A stretch of DNA of 35,283 nt, taken from Bacillus sp. (in: firmicutes). GTDB lineage: Bacteria; Bacillota; Bacilli; Bacillales; Salisediminibacteriaceae. The notes under the pieces are model-generated. The model worked only from the letters and a program-made list of their open reading frames with translations. It was not told the origin of the DNA and did not search any database. Position numbers and translations under genes: made by a program. The DNA lies in contig JAJOJL010000156.1 in the NCBI GenBank assembly GCA_021208645.1, positions 1-35,283 of the forward strand. Reading direction: 5' to 3'. Shown piece by piece: positions 1-8,178 of the stretch (the first letter of the stretch is position 1; each line of letters begins with the position of its first letter).

Positions 1-120
1 ATCCTACAAAAAAATCTGCTCTCTCTTTCATACAAAACCACCCCATCTATAAGAAGCAGTCTTGGCTAACTAAAGCTAAGATAAACCCACAATTTTTTCC
101 AATTAATAATAGAGAAAAGC

Positions 121-149
121 CTGTCACAATATGTTCCTTCCTGTATAAT
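121..149 (+). promoter_or_regulatory. Candidate sigma-A promoter for the SGNH-like gene
   Basis: A perfect TATAAT lies at 144-149, with a weaker -35 (CTGTCA, four of six matches) at 121-126 and a 17-base spacer. It sits about 70 bases upstream of the first gene. The -35 is poor, so this is only a candidate. Nothing else is recognisable in bases 1-120. Confidence 0.35.
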
Positions 150-220
150 GGAAAGAGAGTTAATTACCAGATTTTACTTCAAGACAAAACATAAGATTAG
201 GCAAGGAGCGGTGAAAAACG

Positions 221-1084
221 ATGCAGAAATGGGCAGCAATTGCTAGTGTGGTCATAGCTATTATTTTTGTCATACTTGGAAATTCATATTATCAAAATAA
301 GTTAGAGGACATAGCGACTTCTGCGCAAAAAAACCACCAGCAAATGGTGGAAGAGCAGCAAGAACGGGAGGCAGAAGCAAGAGCTTTTAAAGAAGCTGAA
401 AAGAAAATGAGGATTGATCAATTAACCAAGGGGCTCTCACCTGAAATTGGCAGTCTTATAACGAATAAGATCATGGATAATGAAGAAATACATATTGTTG
501 CATTTGGCTCACGTGTAATAAATGATTCACAGAATGAAGGACTTATTCCTTGGCCGGAGCTATTAGAACTAACATTAAACGATACTTACGAAACCAAAAC
601 CCTATTTCATGTAGAGACCATGTCTTACGGCCATTTAACAAGTTTACAAGTTTTACATGAGGAAAGGTACAAGGAAGTATTGGAACTCGAACAACAACCA
701 GACGTACTTATTATTGAACCGTTTATTTGGAACGATAACGGCGAAGTGAACGTCCAAGATACGATCATTAGCCTGGAATTAATGGTGGAATTCTTTGAAA
801 CAGAACTGGAGAATACGTTTATATTTGTTCAGCCAGCACCACCCATGTATCAGACGCTGTTCTATCCCCAATATGTAGAAGAATTGAAGGAAGCCGTCGA
901 AGCATCTGGTCTAACATACCTTGACCATTGGCCTGATTGGCCAGACATCAACGACGAGGAACTACTCACCTATTTGCACGAAGACCACCGAATGCCGACA
1001 CAGGAAGGGCATGAACTGTGGAGTAATAGCCATTGCAATTTTTCATTAATAAATAACCTCACAAATAAGGGCGACTTAGGTTAA
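221..1084 (+). CDS. Membrane-anchored SGNH/GDSL hydrolase-like protein, degenerate
   Basis: The protein has an N-terminal membrane anchor (about residues 4-22), a charged coiled-coil stretch (25-65), then an SGNH-hydrolase-like fold. Block I reads AFGSRV rather than the usual GDS, so the candidate serine remains. Near the end, DHRMPTQEGHELW aligns with the D-x-x-H-P block of the family, but Met sits where the catalytic His is expected. Some Bacillus SGNH-like proteins are similarly worn, so activity is doubtful. Start: ATG 221, with AAGGAG at 203-208. The last 20 or so codons do not look like the family and overlap a terminator hairpin. A one-base change near 1019-1022 would instead give a short tail stopping near 1050. 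The substrate is unknown; cell-envelope polysaccharide modification is a guess. Confidence 0.6.
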   Translation: MQKWAAIASVVIAIIFVILGNSYYQNKLEDIATSAQKNHQQMVEEQQEREAEARAFKEAEKKMRIDQLTKGLSPEIGSLITNKIMDNEEIHIVAFGSRVINDSQNEGLIPWPELLELTLNDTYETKTLFHVETMSYGHLTSLQVLHEERYKEVLELEQQPDVLIIEPFIWNDNGEVNVQDTIISLELMVEFFETELENTFIFVQPAPPMYQTLFYPQYVEELKEAVEASGLTYLDHWPDWPDINDEELLTYLHEDHRMPTQEGHELWSNSHCNFSLINNLTNKGDLG

Positions 1085-1102
1085 AACCTAATTGCTCTTT
1101 TT
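1067..1102 (+). terminator. Rho-independent terminator after the SGNH-like gene
   Basis: AAGGGCGA..TTAGG at 1067-1080 pairs, with G-U wobbles, with CCTAATTGCTCTT, and is followed by a run of T. It overlaps the 3' end of the reading frame, which hints that the true stop lies earlier. Bases 1103-1260 hold only AT-rich leader sequence of the next gene. Confidence 0.6.
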
Positions 1103-1273
1103 AAATTTGACTCCCACCCAACACCTCTCTTGAAAAATAGTTCACAAATTCTCCACGTTTATATACAGGATAAAAGCCATCACATACGTAAATAAGTAGT
1201 ATTATGTGAAATTCGTAACAAAATTAACCTGAGCAGTTGCAGACTATAAAACCATTAAGCAGAGGTGATGCCG

Positions 1274-2320
1274 ATGCTATTCAGCTACCAAGACGGACAT
1301 TACAAAGGAATGATTAATGAAAAAGGGCAAGTAGTTGTAAAACCTGAATATCACGAACTATCTTATAAGAGTTTTGAAGGATATGCCTTAGGCTACAAAT
1401 CTGGAAAATGGCAATACATCTCAGATACCGGTGCCATAGCACATGAATATCAAGCTATGGAAATGGATGTGTTCAGGGATGGCATGGCGTATATCAATGT
1501 GTATGGACTTACTGGATTTATAGATAAGGAATTTAATTTAGTGATCCGACCGAAGTATGGTGGTTTTATACATAGTTTTTTTCAAGAGGGACTTGCAAGG
1601 GTAGGTACACCAAATACTAACGATCAAAAGTTTGGATTTGTAAACAAAGAAGGAAAAGTGATAGTCCCTTTAAAGTATGAGTATGTAGGCAATTTTCACA
1701 AAGGACTAGCCGTTGTTACGATTAATAGAAGAGACGGTGCTATTAACAGGGAGGGAGAACTTGTAATCCTTCCTGCATTTCAGTTAATAAATGATTTTAA
1801 TGAGGGCTATGCCATGTACAAATATAATGACAGCTGGGGCATTATCAAAAATACGGGCGAGCAGATGACTGGACCTATTTTTGAAGACTTTGATTGGCTT
1901 TATTTACACACGAAATTTTCCGAAGGTTACGTTATTTTGTGTAAGGGTGGAAAATTTAGTTTCGTAGATTTTTACGGAAATAATCCCTTAGATTTTCAAT
2001 ATGAAGATGCAGAGGCCTTTCATAACGGTTATGCTGCTGTAAAACAGAACGGGAAATGGGCATTTATTGATAAAACCTTTAGCCAGATCACAGATTTTTG
2101 TTTTGAGGAGGTTGGCTTATTTAACGAAAGACTTGCCCCCGTTAAAATAGACGGGAAGTGGGGATACATAGATGAAACAGGCTGCATGCAAATTAAACCC
2201 ATTTATGAAAATGCTTATGAATTTGAAAACGGAATAGCCAACACTCTTTTCCTAAAAAGGGATGGTTATATATCAAGAACTGGGGAGGAGGTATATAGGG
2301 CGAGGGTGGCAATTAAGTAA
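1274..2320 (+). CDS. WG-repeat (KWG) protein
   Basis: About 348 residues made almost wholly of WG repeats. Each unit has a Trp/Phe-Gly-(Tyr/Phe)-Ile/Val-(Asp/Asn) core such as KWGYIDETG, KWAFIDK, KFGFVNKEG and SWGIIKNTG, followed by a basic Pro stretch like IKPIYE. At least seven units are visible. There is no signal peptide or membrane segment, so it is predicted cytoplasmic. WG-repeat proteins are beta-rich scaffolds of unknown specific role. A GTG at 1265 is in frame, but GAGGTGA at 1262-1268 sits 5-6 bases before ATG 1274, which makes 1274 the better start. It is a single gene with no obvious operon partner. Confidence 0.8.
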   Translation: MLFSYQDGHYKGMINEKGQVVVKPEYHELSYKSFEGYALGYKSGKWQYISDTGAIAHEYQAMEMDVFRDGMAYINVYGLTGFIDKEFNLVIRPKYGGFIHSFFQEGLARVGTPNTNDQKFGFVNKEGKVIVPLKYEYVGNFHKGLAVVTINRRDGAINREGELVILPAFQLINDFNEGYAMYKYNDSWGIIKNTGEQMTGPIFEDFDWLYLHTKFSEGYVILCKGGKFSFVDFYGNNPLDFQYEDAEAFHNGYAAVKQNGKWAFIDKTFSQITDFCFEEVGLFNERLAPVKIDGKWGYIDETGCMQIKPIYENAYEFENGIANTLFLKRDGYISRTGEEVYRARVAIK

Positions 2321-2351
2321 AAATTATTAAAATAGAAAGTAGGGTAGTATA

Positions 2352-3327
2352 ATGTCTTATCCACCAATTGATTTAAGGATTAACTTGGATTCATTTTGTA
2401 AGAAGGATTCTTGCTTTGGAGCGAAGGCTAGGGTTTTGCAAAGTATGTGGAGAAAAGATGTATTAAAAGTTGATAAAGGGTATACATATGGGAATTACGT
2501 CCCCTTAGATAGGGCGAAGGCTGAAGGGATAAATTTTTTGAGTGATAATATTTTCAAGGTTGCTCAGGGAAGATTTAATGTTAACAATGCGACAAAAAGT
2601 AACCATAGGTTGTGGTGTAATTTACTTTCGAGTCAACCAATGAGTATTAACTTGTTCGGAGAATTAGCAGAAAACCTTGAATTAGCAACATCTGTATTTA
2701 AAAAACTATTTCCGAATGAGGTAAAGTGTGTAAAAGAAATAAAATTTGAATACTCTCCAGGAAGAAGAGATTTAAGATTCACAGGAGATAATACAGCATT
2801 TGATGTTTTTGTAGAATATGTTTCTGATGAAGATGAGCTTTGTTTCATAGGTATAGAAACAAAGTATTCTGAAGACATGAAAGATAAACCATCTGAACAC
2901 AAAAAAAGATATGAGGATATTACAATAAATAGTCAATTATTTCATGTGTCGAGAAGTACTTTTGATAAACTGAAAGAAAAGCCAATTCAGCAAATCTGGA
3001 GAGACCACCTTTTGAGTTTGACAATGTATAAAGTTAAGGGAAATGCTGATGGAAATGATAAGACAAAAAAGAAAAATAGGAAAGTAATGAATTATAAAAA
3101 AGGAAAATATGTTTTCTTATACCCAGAGTTAAATACTGATTGTGCAAACGCGGTTCAAGAATATAAAAAAGACTTTAAAAAGTGAAAGTGATGATGTGAA
3201 TGGATTTTACGATAAGACAATAGAGGAATTAGTATACCTAATTGAAGATGATGTTGGTGATATGGAGTGGATCAAGTTATTTAAAGCAAGGTATTTAGAT
3301 TTCTCTAAACTAGACAACGTATTATAA
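2352..3327 (+). CDS. PGN_0703-type putative restriction endonuclease, frame broken near the 3' end
   Basis: The sequence resembles the PGN_0703 family of putative PD-(D/E)XK nucleases. A catalytic core is visible: FDVFVEY (Asp about residue 156), then after a short strand GIETKYSE (E-x-K). The first 277 codons run to 3185. The remaining family-like C-terminus (IEELVYLIEDDVGDMEW and RYLDFSKLD) continues in another frame to 3327. Removing one A from A6 or A5 around 3160-3181 joins both into 324 residues. The gene is clearly AT-rich and has no methylase partner here, which suggests horizontal acquisition as an orphan. Whether it acts in defence is not shown by the sequence. Start ATG 2352 follows AGTAGGGTAG. 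Confidence 0.65.
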
Positions 3328-3344
3328 GCTAATGATTAAATAAT

Positions 3345-3372
3345 CCGCTGCCTTGGGAATGGCAGCGGAATT
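3345..3372 (+). terminator. Hairpin terminator after the nuclease-like gene
   Basis: A perfect 8-bp stem (CCGCTGCC 3345-3352, GGCAGCGG 3361-3368) with an 8-base loop, followed by AATTTCCTT. The T tract is weak, so termination may be partial. Confidence 0.6.
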
Positions 3373-3613
3373 TCCTTCTCCATCCATTTAAAAAATGCTG
3401 ATCACAATATTCTATTCCATTAATAAGTATTCCCCCATAAACCAACAGGATGACAATTAACCAACCTCATAAAATGCCGAAAACCCCAATTGTGTAACTA
3501 GATCCAGCCCAAAACCACAAAATTGTGTAATGGAATCCCATAATTTAACCGTTATTTACAAAAACTTTTTAAACTAAAGTCAGTAGTAAATTTAACGAAA
3601 ACCCTTATATTAC

Positions 3614-3776
3614 AACACTTAAGGTGAAAAAAATGATTTTAGGCACAAACCTTCATGTGTGATAAATAACACATTTTCACATATTGTTTAGATTTTTTGC
3701 CATTTACCATATAGATTTTCCCATAATTAAAATACATAATGAAAATAAGAAAACACTTAAGGGAAAATCCCTAAAG
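3614..3776 (+). promoter_or_regulatory. Control region of the cytochrome operon: inverted and direct repeats
   Basis: The 410 bases before the first cytochrome hold no gene but several repeats. ATGTGT (3655-3660) and ACACAT (3669-3674) form a perfect inverted repeat with 8 bases between. AACACTTAAGG-GAAAA occurs twice, at 3614-3630 and 3752-3767. The second copy is part of a 9-base-arm palindrome, CTTAAGGGA / TCCCTAAAG (3756-3776, one mismatch), just before the ribosome site. A weak promoter (TTGTTT 3684-3689, CATATA 3708-3713) lies between. ATTGTGTAA also occurs twice near 3490 and 3530. Binding by a redox or oxygen regulator is inference; no exact FNR, Rex or ResD consensus was found. Confidence 0.4.
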
Positions 3777-3794
3777 TAAGGGGCGGTGAACATC

Positions 3795-5078
3795 ATGGAA
3801 GAAAAAGAAAAAAAGAAAAGATTAATAGGAAGACTTAAAGATAAACTTATCAGTGCGTGGAAGAGTTTCAGTTGGAAGAACCCAATTCACAGATGGCAAT
3901 TCCTTTTCTTCGCAGTATTATTTATAGTTGTTGGCTACTTTGCATTTACAACTAGCTTGCAAGCAACCAGTACAAGGGCGTTCTGTTCTGCCTGTCATAT
4001 CATGACACCGGAAAACGTTACCCACGATTTAACAGTTCATGCAGAGTTTAAATGCATTGACTGTCACATCGAGCCTGGGAAAATGGAGTACTACAAAGCG
4101 AAAACAATCGGTGCTGCACCGAAAGCATGGTATGTCACCCTTGGTGACTTAAGAAATCCGATTTATATGGCGAAAGCACCTGTCTCTAACGGTGTGTGTC
4201 AGAAATGTCACTCCGACCACCGGGAAGTTACACCAAGAGGGGATTTAATCGTAAACCACCAAGGTCACATTGCAGAAGATATTCTCTGTGTAACCTGTCA
4301 CTCAGGGGTTGCCCATGCGAAAATAGTAGAGCGGGGCTTGAACTTCCATGAGGACCTGGAATACTGGACGATGGAAAATGGAGAGCACCTAGTAAGTGAT
4401 GCCAATGTAAGAACAAATATGGGTACTTGTATCGACTGTCACATTCGTTATAACTACGGAGAGAGACCTTGGGAAGTGAAGTACTACTCCTTGTCTTATC
4501 CACCAGGAAAATATGAATCTCAGTCGTTCGGATTATATGAAACTTTCGAGATTATGAAAAAACAAGAAGAAAACTTAGAAGAAGGCCAAATTTCCCACAC
4601 ATGTGCAACGTGTCATACGCACTGGGATATACCTGAAAATCACAATCGCAGAAACTTCGTGAATGATCACGGCGATGATGCCTTAAATGAACTGGCAAGT
4701 TGTATTAACTGTCATGAAGATGCGAAATGGGTAAAAGATTTACCGCAAGAAGATTTTGAAGAAAACCTTGATCCGCGTCGAGACTTAGCACACTATAAAC
4801 CAGACATTTTCGTAGTTTCGGAAATGGCGAAGGAAACTAAATTCTGTGCTTCTTGTCACGAAGAACGCCCAGAAGGTCACTTGACGAGTGATATATGGTT
4901 AACTGCACATGCAGACCCAGTTCAAACGAGGGACGATTTGAATCGCTGCTTAGTCTGTCACGACTATGATGAAGCAGTAATGATTACGGAAGAACAATTT
5001 AGGGATTTAAATATAACGGCACCAACAGATGTATATTGTACGTACTGCCACCGAACGGGTTTAGCTACTGTTGAGTAA
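3795..5078 (+). CDS. NapC/NirT-type membrane-anchored decahaem cytochrome c
   Basis: About 427 residues with a basic cytoplasmic N-terminus, one membrane helix (roughly residues 33-52) and an extracytoplasmic domain with ten CxxCH haem sites. The order is CSACH, CIDCH, CQKCH, CVTCH, CIDCH, CATCH, CINCH, CASCH, CLVCH, CTYCH. The first site continues CSACHIM; in NrfH the Met of C-x-x-C-H-x-M ligates haem 1, which supports the NapC/NrfH class. Such proteins take electrons from membrane quinol and pass them outward. Canonical NapC/NrfH carry four haems, so this one is expanded. GTG 3786 is in frame, but ATG 3795 has better spacing from AAGGGGCGGTGA. It heads the cytochrome operon, and the next gene is a paralogue 24 bases downstream. 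This frame is intact. Confidence 0.88.
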   Translation: MEEKEKKKRLIGRLKDKLISAWKSFSWKNPIHRWQFLFFAVLFIVVGYFAFTTSLQATSTRAFCSACHIMTPENVTHDLTVHAEFKCIDCHIEPGKMEYYKAKTIGAAPKAWYVTLGDLRNPIYMAKAPVSNGVCQKCHSDHREVTPRGDLIVNHQGHIAEDILCVTCHSGVAHAKIVERGLNFHEDLEYWTMENGEHLVSDANVRTNMGTCIDCHIRYNYGERPWEVKYYSLSYPPGKYESQSFGLYETFEIMKKQEENLEEGQISHTCATCHTHWDIPENHNRRNFVNDHGDDALNELASCINCHEDAKWVKDLPQEDFEENLDPRRDLAHYKPDIFVVSEMAKETKFCASCHEERPEGHLTSDIWLTAHADPVQTRDDLNRCLVCHDYDEAVMITEEQFRDLNITAPTDVYCTYCHRTGLATVE

Positions 5079-5102
5079 TACTGCATAGGGGGGTATTGGC
5101 AG

Positions 5103-6326
5103 ATGGGGGAACAGATAGTAAATCAACTAAAAAAAATACCGATTTCTGACAATGGCTCTCATATTTATCTTAATTGCATTTTTTGCAACTTACGGGAGCA
5201 TGAAAGCAACATCAACGAATGAGTTTTGCGCAAGTTGTCATAGCATGGCGCCTCAAGTCTACACTTTTGAGGCGTCCTCCCACAGTAATATTGACTGTGT
5301 AGCATGTCATATTGAACCGGGAGTTGTGAATTATGTAGAGGCGAAAATATTTGGTCTATATGAGCTTTATGTTACAGTAACCAACTCAGAGCGACCGATC
5401 ATTCATAGTCCATATCCCATTTCCAATGAGGCATGTGAGCGCTGTCATAACATGAATAACCGGGAAGCAACATTACTGGTGACTTGATTTTCGACCACGT
5501 CCTTCACGATGAGGAAAACGTATCCTGTGTTACCTGTCACGATGGAGTTGCTCACGGGAAAGTCGTAGAACAAGGTGCCGCTTATAAGACTGATTGGCAA
5601 AGGTGGACGGCAGACTTAGGACGTTACATCATGGATGGTCCATTAGTAAGCCCGCAAAAAAGGTTATGTATCGACTGTCACGAATTAAAAGGCGTTTCTA
5701 ACGACTGTGCCTCCTGTCACACGACAGGACAATATCCAGAGTCACATGAACAACCTGATTTTATGGAAAATCACGGAAAGCTAATGGAAACGGAGCCTGA
5801 TGGATGTCTTTACTGTCACGGTTGGATGGACCCAGATCCATTAGACGAGTTTGAAGATAACACACCAACGTACCAGTTGCTCTTACTACGTGATCAAGAG
5901 CGAAGATCGAATCTAAATAGTTTCAGGTATGCCAAAAACAATCAATATTGTGTAGATTGTCATAATATAAGACCCCCTTCTCACGAAGAACCAGCGTTTT
6001 TCCAAATGCACGGGGCGAATTTTGATGAAGAAGATGCCAATTGTTTAGCATGTCACGATTTAAGGCCAGGGTACAACCCGAAGATGGAAGTTGCTGCCTA
6101 TTGTTCCAGTTGTCATCCTAGTAATCACGATGAAAATTGGAGAAGAGGACACCCAACAGACGTTTCTAATGTAACTACAGTAGATAAAACATGTTACTCG
6201 TGCCATGTAGAACAGAAGTGTGTAAGTTGCCACATATCGCCACAGGAAAAACGAGATAATGCAAAGGAGGAAGACATCAATGGACGAGAAGAAGAATCGG
6301 AAGACGAATACGGAGATGGAGCATAA
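5103..6326 (+). CDS. NapC/NirT-type dodecahaem cytochrome c, two frame breaks
   Basis: Paralogue of the gene before it, with matching layout: short basic N-terminus, one membrane helix, then CASCHSM and eleven further CxxCH sites (12 in all). The block CVTCHDGVAHGK matches CVTCHSGVAHAK of the paralogue. Two one-base breaks occur. Dropping one A from the A8 run at 5129-5136 joins ATG 5103 to the helix frame, and adding one G at about 5480 (LL|GDLIFDH, compare RGDLIV in the paralogue) restores the rest. The result is 407 residues. ATG 5103 follows TAGGGGGGT. The C-terminus after the last haem (CVSCH) is a charged Glu/Lys tail. Predicted role: a second quinol-side or relay cytochrome in the same electron path. 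Confidence 0.82.
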
Positions 6327-7054
6327 CGAGGAAGAAAAGCTGATTTCTCAAATAGAGGAGGTTGAGAAATCAGAAGAGGGTGAGCCAAAGAAGGAAAAAA
6401 AAGCCGCCAAAAGTCTTTAATAAATGGCAGGCAGCACTGTTACTAATATTAACATTACTATTATCAGTTGGTGGGGGTATTACCTACAGCAATATGTATG
6501 GAGATTCCAATCTTGATATGAAACGAGTGAGGGATCAACTAGCTTTCTACGAACAGCAAATCCAATTAAACCCAAATAATTTAGAGAGCCGAGTAGCATA
6601 TGCATATACAAACTATTTATTAGGAAATGAATCTGATGCAATTAAGGAATTGAATTGGGTATTAAATCAAGATCCAGACTATTATAACGCCCATCTAAAT
6701 TTAGGCTTAATAAATTTAAATAGGGGCCAGTATCATGATGCCATGTTTTCTTTTAATGAAACGATAAGGCTCGGTCCTCAGGATTTTAAAGGCTACATGA
6801 ATTTAGGAAGAGTATACATCGAATTAGAAATGTTTGATGAAGCCATGGAAAAACTAACTATAGCAAACAATTTAAGTCAAAGAAACTCTGATATTATATA
6901 TTACATTGGTTTGCTTGCCGAAAGATTAGGAGAGTATAGTATGGCTGACGAAGTTTATCGGGATGCCTTAAGGTACAATCCTATGTATGAAAGAGCTCTA
7001 GAGGGATTACGAAGGATAGAAGAAAAAGTGGCAGAGGAGGCATCTGTGAAATGA
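6280..7054 (+). CDS. Membrane-anchored TPR protein, one frame break
   Basis: ATG 6280 has an ideal ribosome site (AAAGGAGG 6263-6270) and overlaps the 3' end of the preceding cytochrome by 47 bases. Its frame runs as a highly charged Glu/Lys stretch of about 43 codons. Removing one A from the A8 run near 6397-6404 then joins the downstream frame: KPPKVFNKW, one membrane helix, and a periplasm-side domain of four to five TPR units (for example YYNAHLNLGLINLNRGQYHDA and similar helix pairs). The rejoined protein has 257 residues. TPR proteins bind partners, so a scaffold or assembly role for the neighbouring cytochromes is inferred from the tight operon. The stop overlaps the next start (ATGA). 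Confidence 0.72.
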
Positions 7055-8012
7055 AGCGGAGAAATGTTTACTTAGGGATGACAGCAATCGTTTTAATCAC
7101 TATAGGGATTACATTCTTTTTGAATCAAGCTCGTGGTATTCCTGTAATGCCTGCTCTTACAGACTTAAATCAAATACCAAACCATTCAGGATTTTTATAC
7201 GGAGACTTTAATAATCCGTTAGCTAAACCAATGGATGTAACGAATAACGGCCAGTTTATCTATGTTACAGATCCTGAAAACCATCAAATTAAGATGATCG
7301 ATAACGGAGGAATTGTAATTCATACATTCGGAGAACGAGGTTTAGAGCCTGGACAATTACAATTTCCTTATGGTATTGATTTTGATAACAACAACAATAA
7401 ATTATATGTTGCGGACCTATATACTGGGAAAATATCTATGTTCTCAGATAGAGGGGAATTCTTAGGGTATTTTGCTGAAGATTTAACAGAGAATTTTACA
7501 ATTGATGGACCGGGTGGTCTGCGGATTGTTGATGAAAAATTATATTTGACAGATATTAATAGTAATCAAATTTTAGTATTTAATTTAGAAGAGGAATTAT
7601 TACTAACTTTTGGTGAAACCGGAACTGACGCCGGGCAACTTATAGCACCAAATGCAATTGCAGTTGATTCAGCAGGTAATATGTACGTATCAGATACAGG
7701 AAATAGTAGAATTCAGGTGTTTGATCAGGATGGAGAGTTCGTTCGGATAATTACTGGAACGGGTAATGACGGAGATCCAATATTTGTAAATCCGAGAGGT
7801 ATTGCCATAGATGCCAGCAACAGATTGTTCGTAGTGGATAATATGACACACAATGTTCATAGCATGGATTTAGAAGGGAATCCATTATTTACTTTTGGAA
7901 GGATGGGGCAAGGAACTAATGAGTTTTTCTTGCCAAACGGTTTGTTTATAGATAACCGAAATACCATTATGTTACAGATACGTTTAATCAACGAGTTGCC
8001 ATGTATCGTTAA
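7051..8012 (+). CDS. Membrane-anchored NHL-repeat beta-propeller, 3' frame break
   Basis: A basic N-terminus and membrane helix (residues about 6-24) precede an extracytoplasmic NHL propeller of about six blades. Blades show the usual YVTDPENHQIKM, LYVADLYTGKISMF, YVSDTGNSRIQVF and LFVVDNMTHNV cores, with FGERGLEPGQLQFPYGI-type loops. The direct frame runs to 8025 with a tail unlike any blade. Adding one T at about 7970 gives YVTDTFNQRVAMYR and a stop at 8010-8012, which completes the last blade. Length is then 320 residues. The start overlaps the TPR stop. Propellers of this type often accompany multiheme cytochromes; binding or docking of a secreted cytochrome is inference. Confidence 0.78.
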
Positions 8013-8024
8013 ATTGTTACTGTA

Positions 8025-8086
8025 GTAACCGTTAGTCAATTGAAACTATATAAAGTTATTGGAAAACTCTTATGAATAACGGTTAC
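8025..8086 (+). repeat. Long-spaced perfect inverted repeat between NHL and cytochrome genes
   Basis: GTAACCGTTA (8025-8034) and TAACGGTTAC (8077-8086) are perfect 10-base complements with 42 bases between, and a T7 run follows at 8103-8109. This could be a partial terminator or an mRNA-stabilising hairpin ahead of the secreted cytochrome. A strong site GGGAGGTGAT (8110-8119) precedes ATG 8121, which opens only five codons. Confidence 0.5.
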
Positions 8087-8178
8087 TTTAAGTATAAAAA
8101 CATTTTTTTGGGAGGTGATAATGAACATAAGGTGTTAAAGTTAGTTTGATATATAACGAAGTACTGGAGGGGAAAGAG

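Noticed and set aside
3655..3674. FNR or Rex operator call for the ATGTGT/ACACAT repeat
   Set aside because: The spacing between the TGTG and CACA half-sites is 10 bases, not the 8 of the FNR and Rex consensus.
5480..5490. In-frame TGA in the dodecahaem gene read as selenocysteine
   Set aside because: The sequence after the TGA in that frame is not family-like, whereas the frame after adding one G matches the paralogue directly.
8121..8138. Five-codon ORF after a strong ribosome site as a regulatory leader peptide
   Set aside because: The peptide has no run of a regulated amino acid and no alternative stem pairing with the cytochrome start could be shown.
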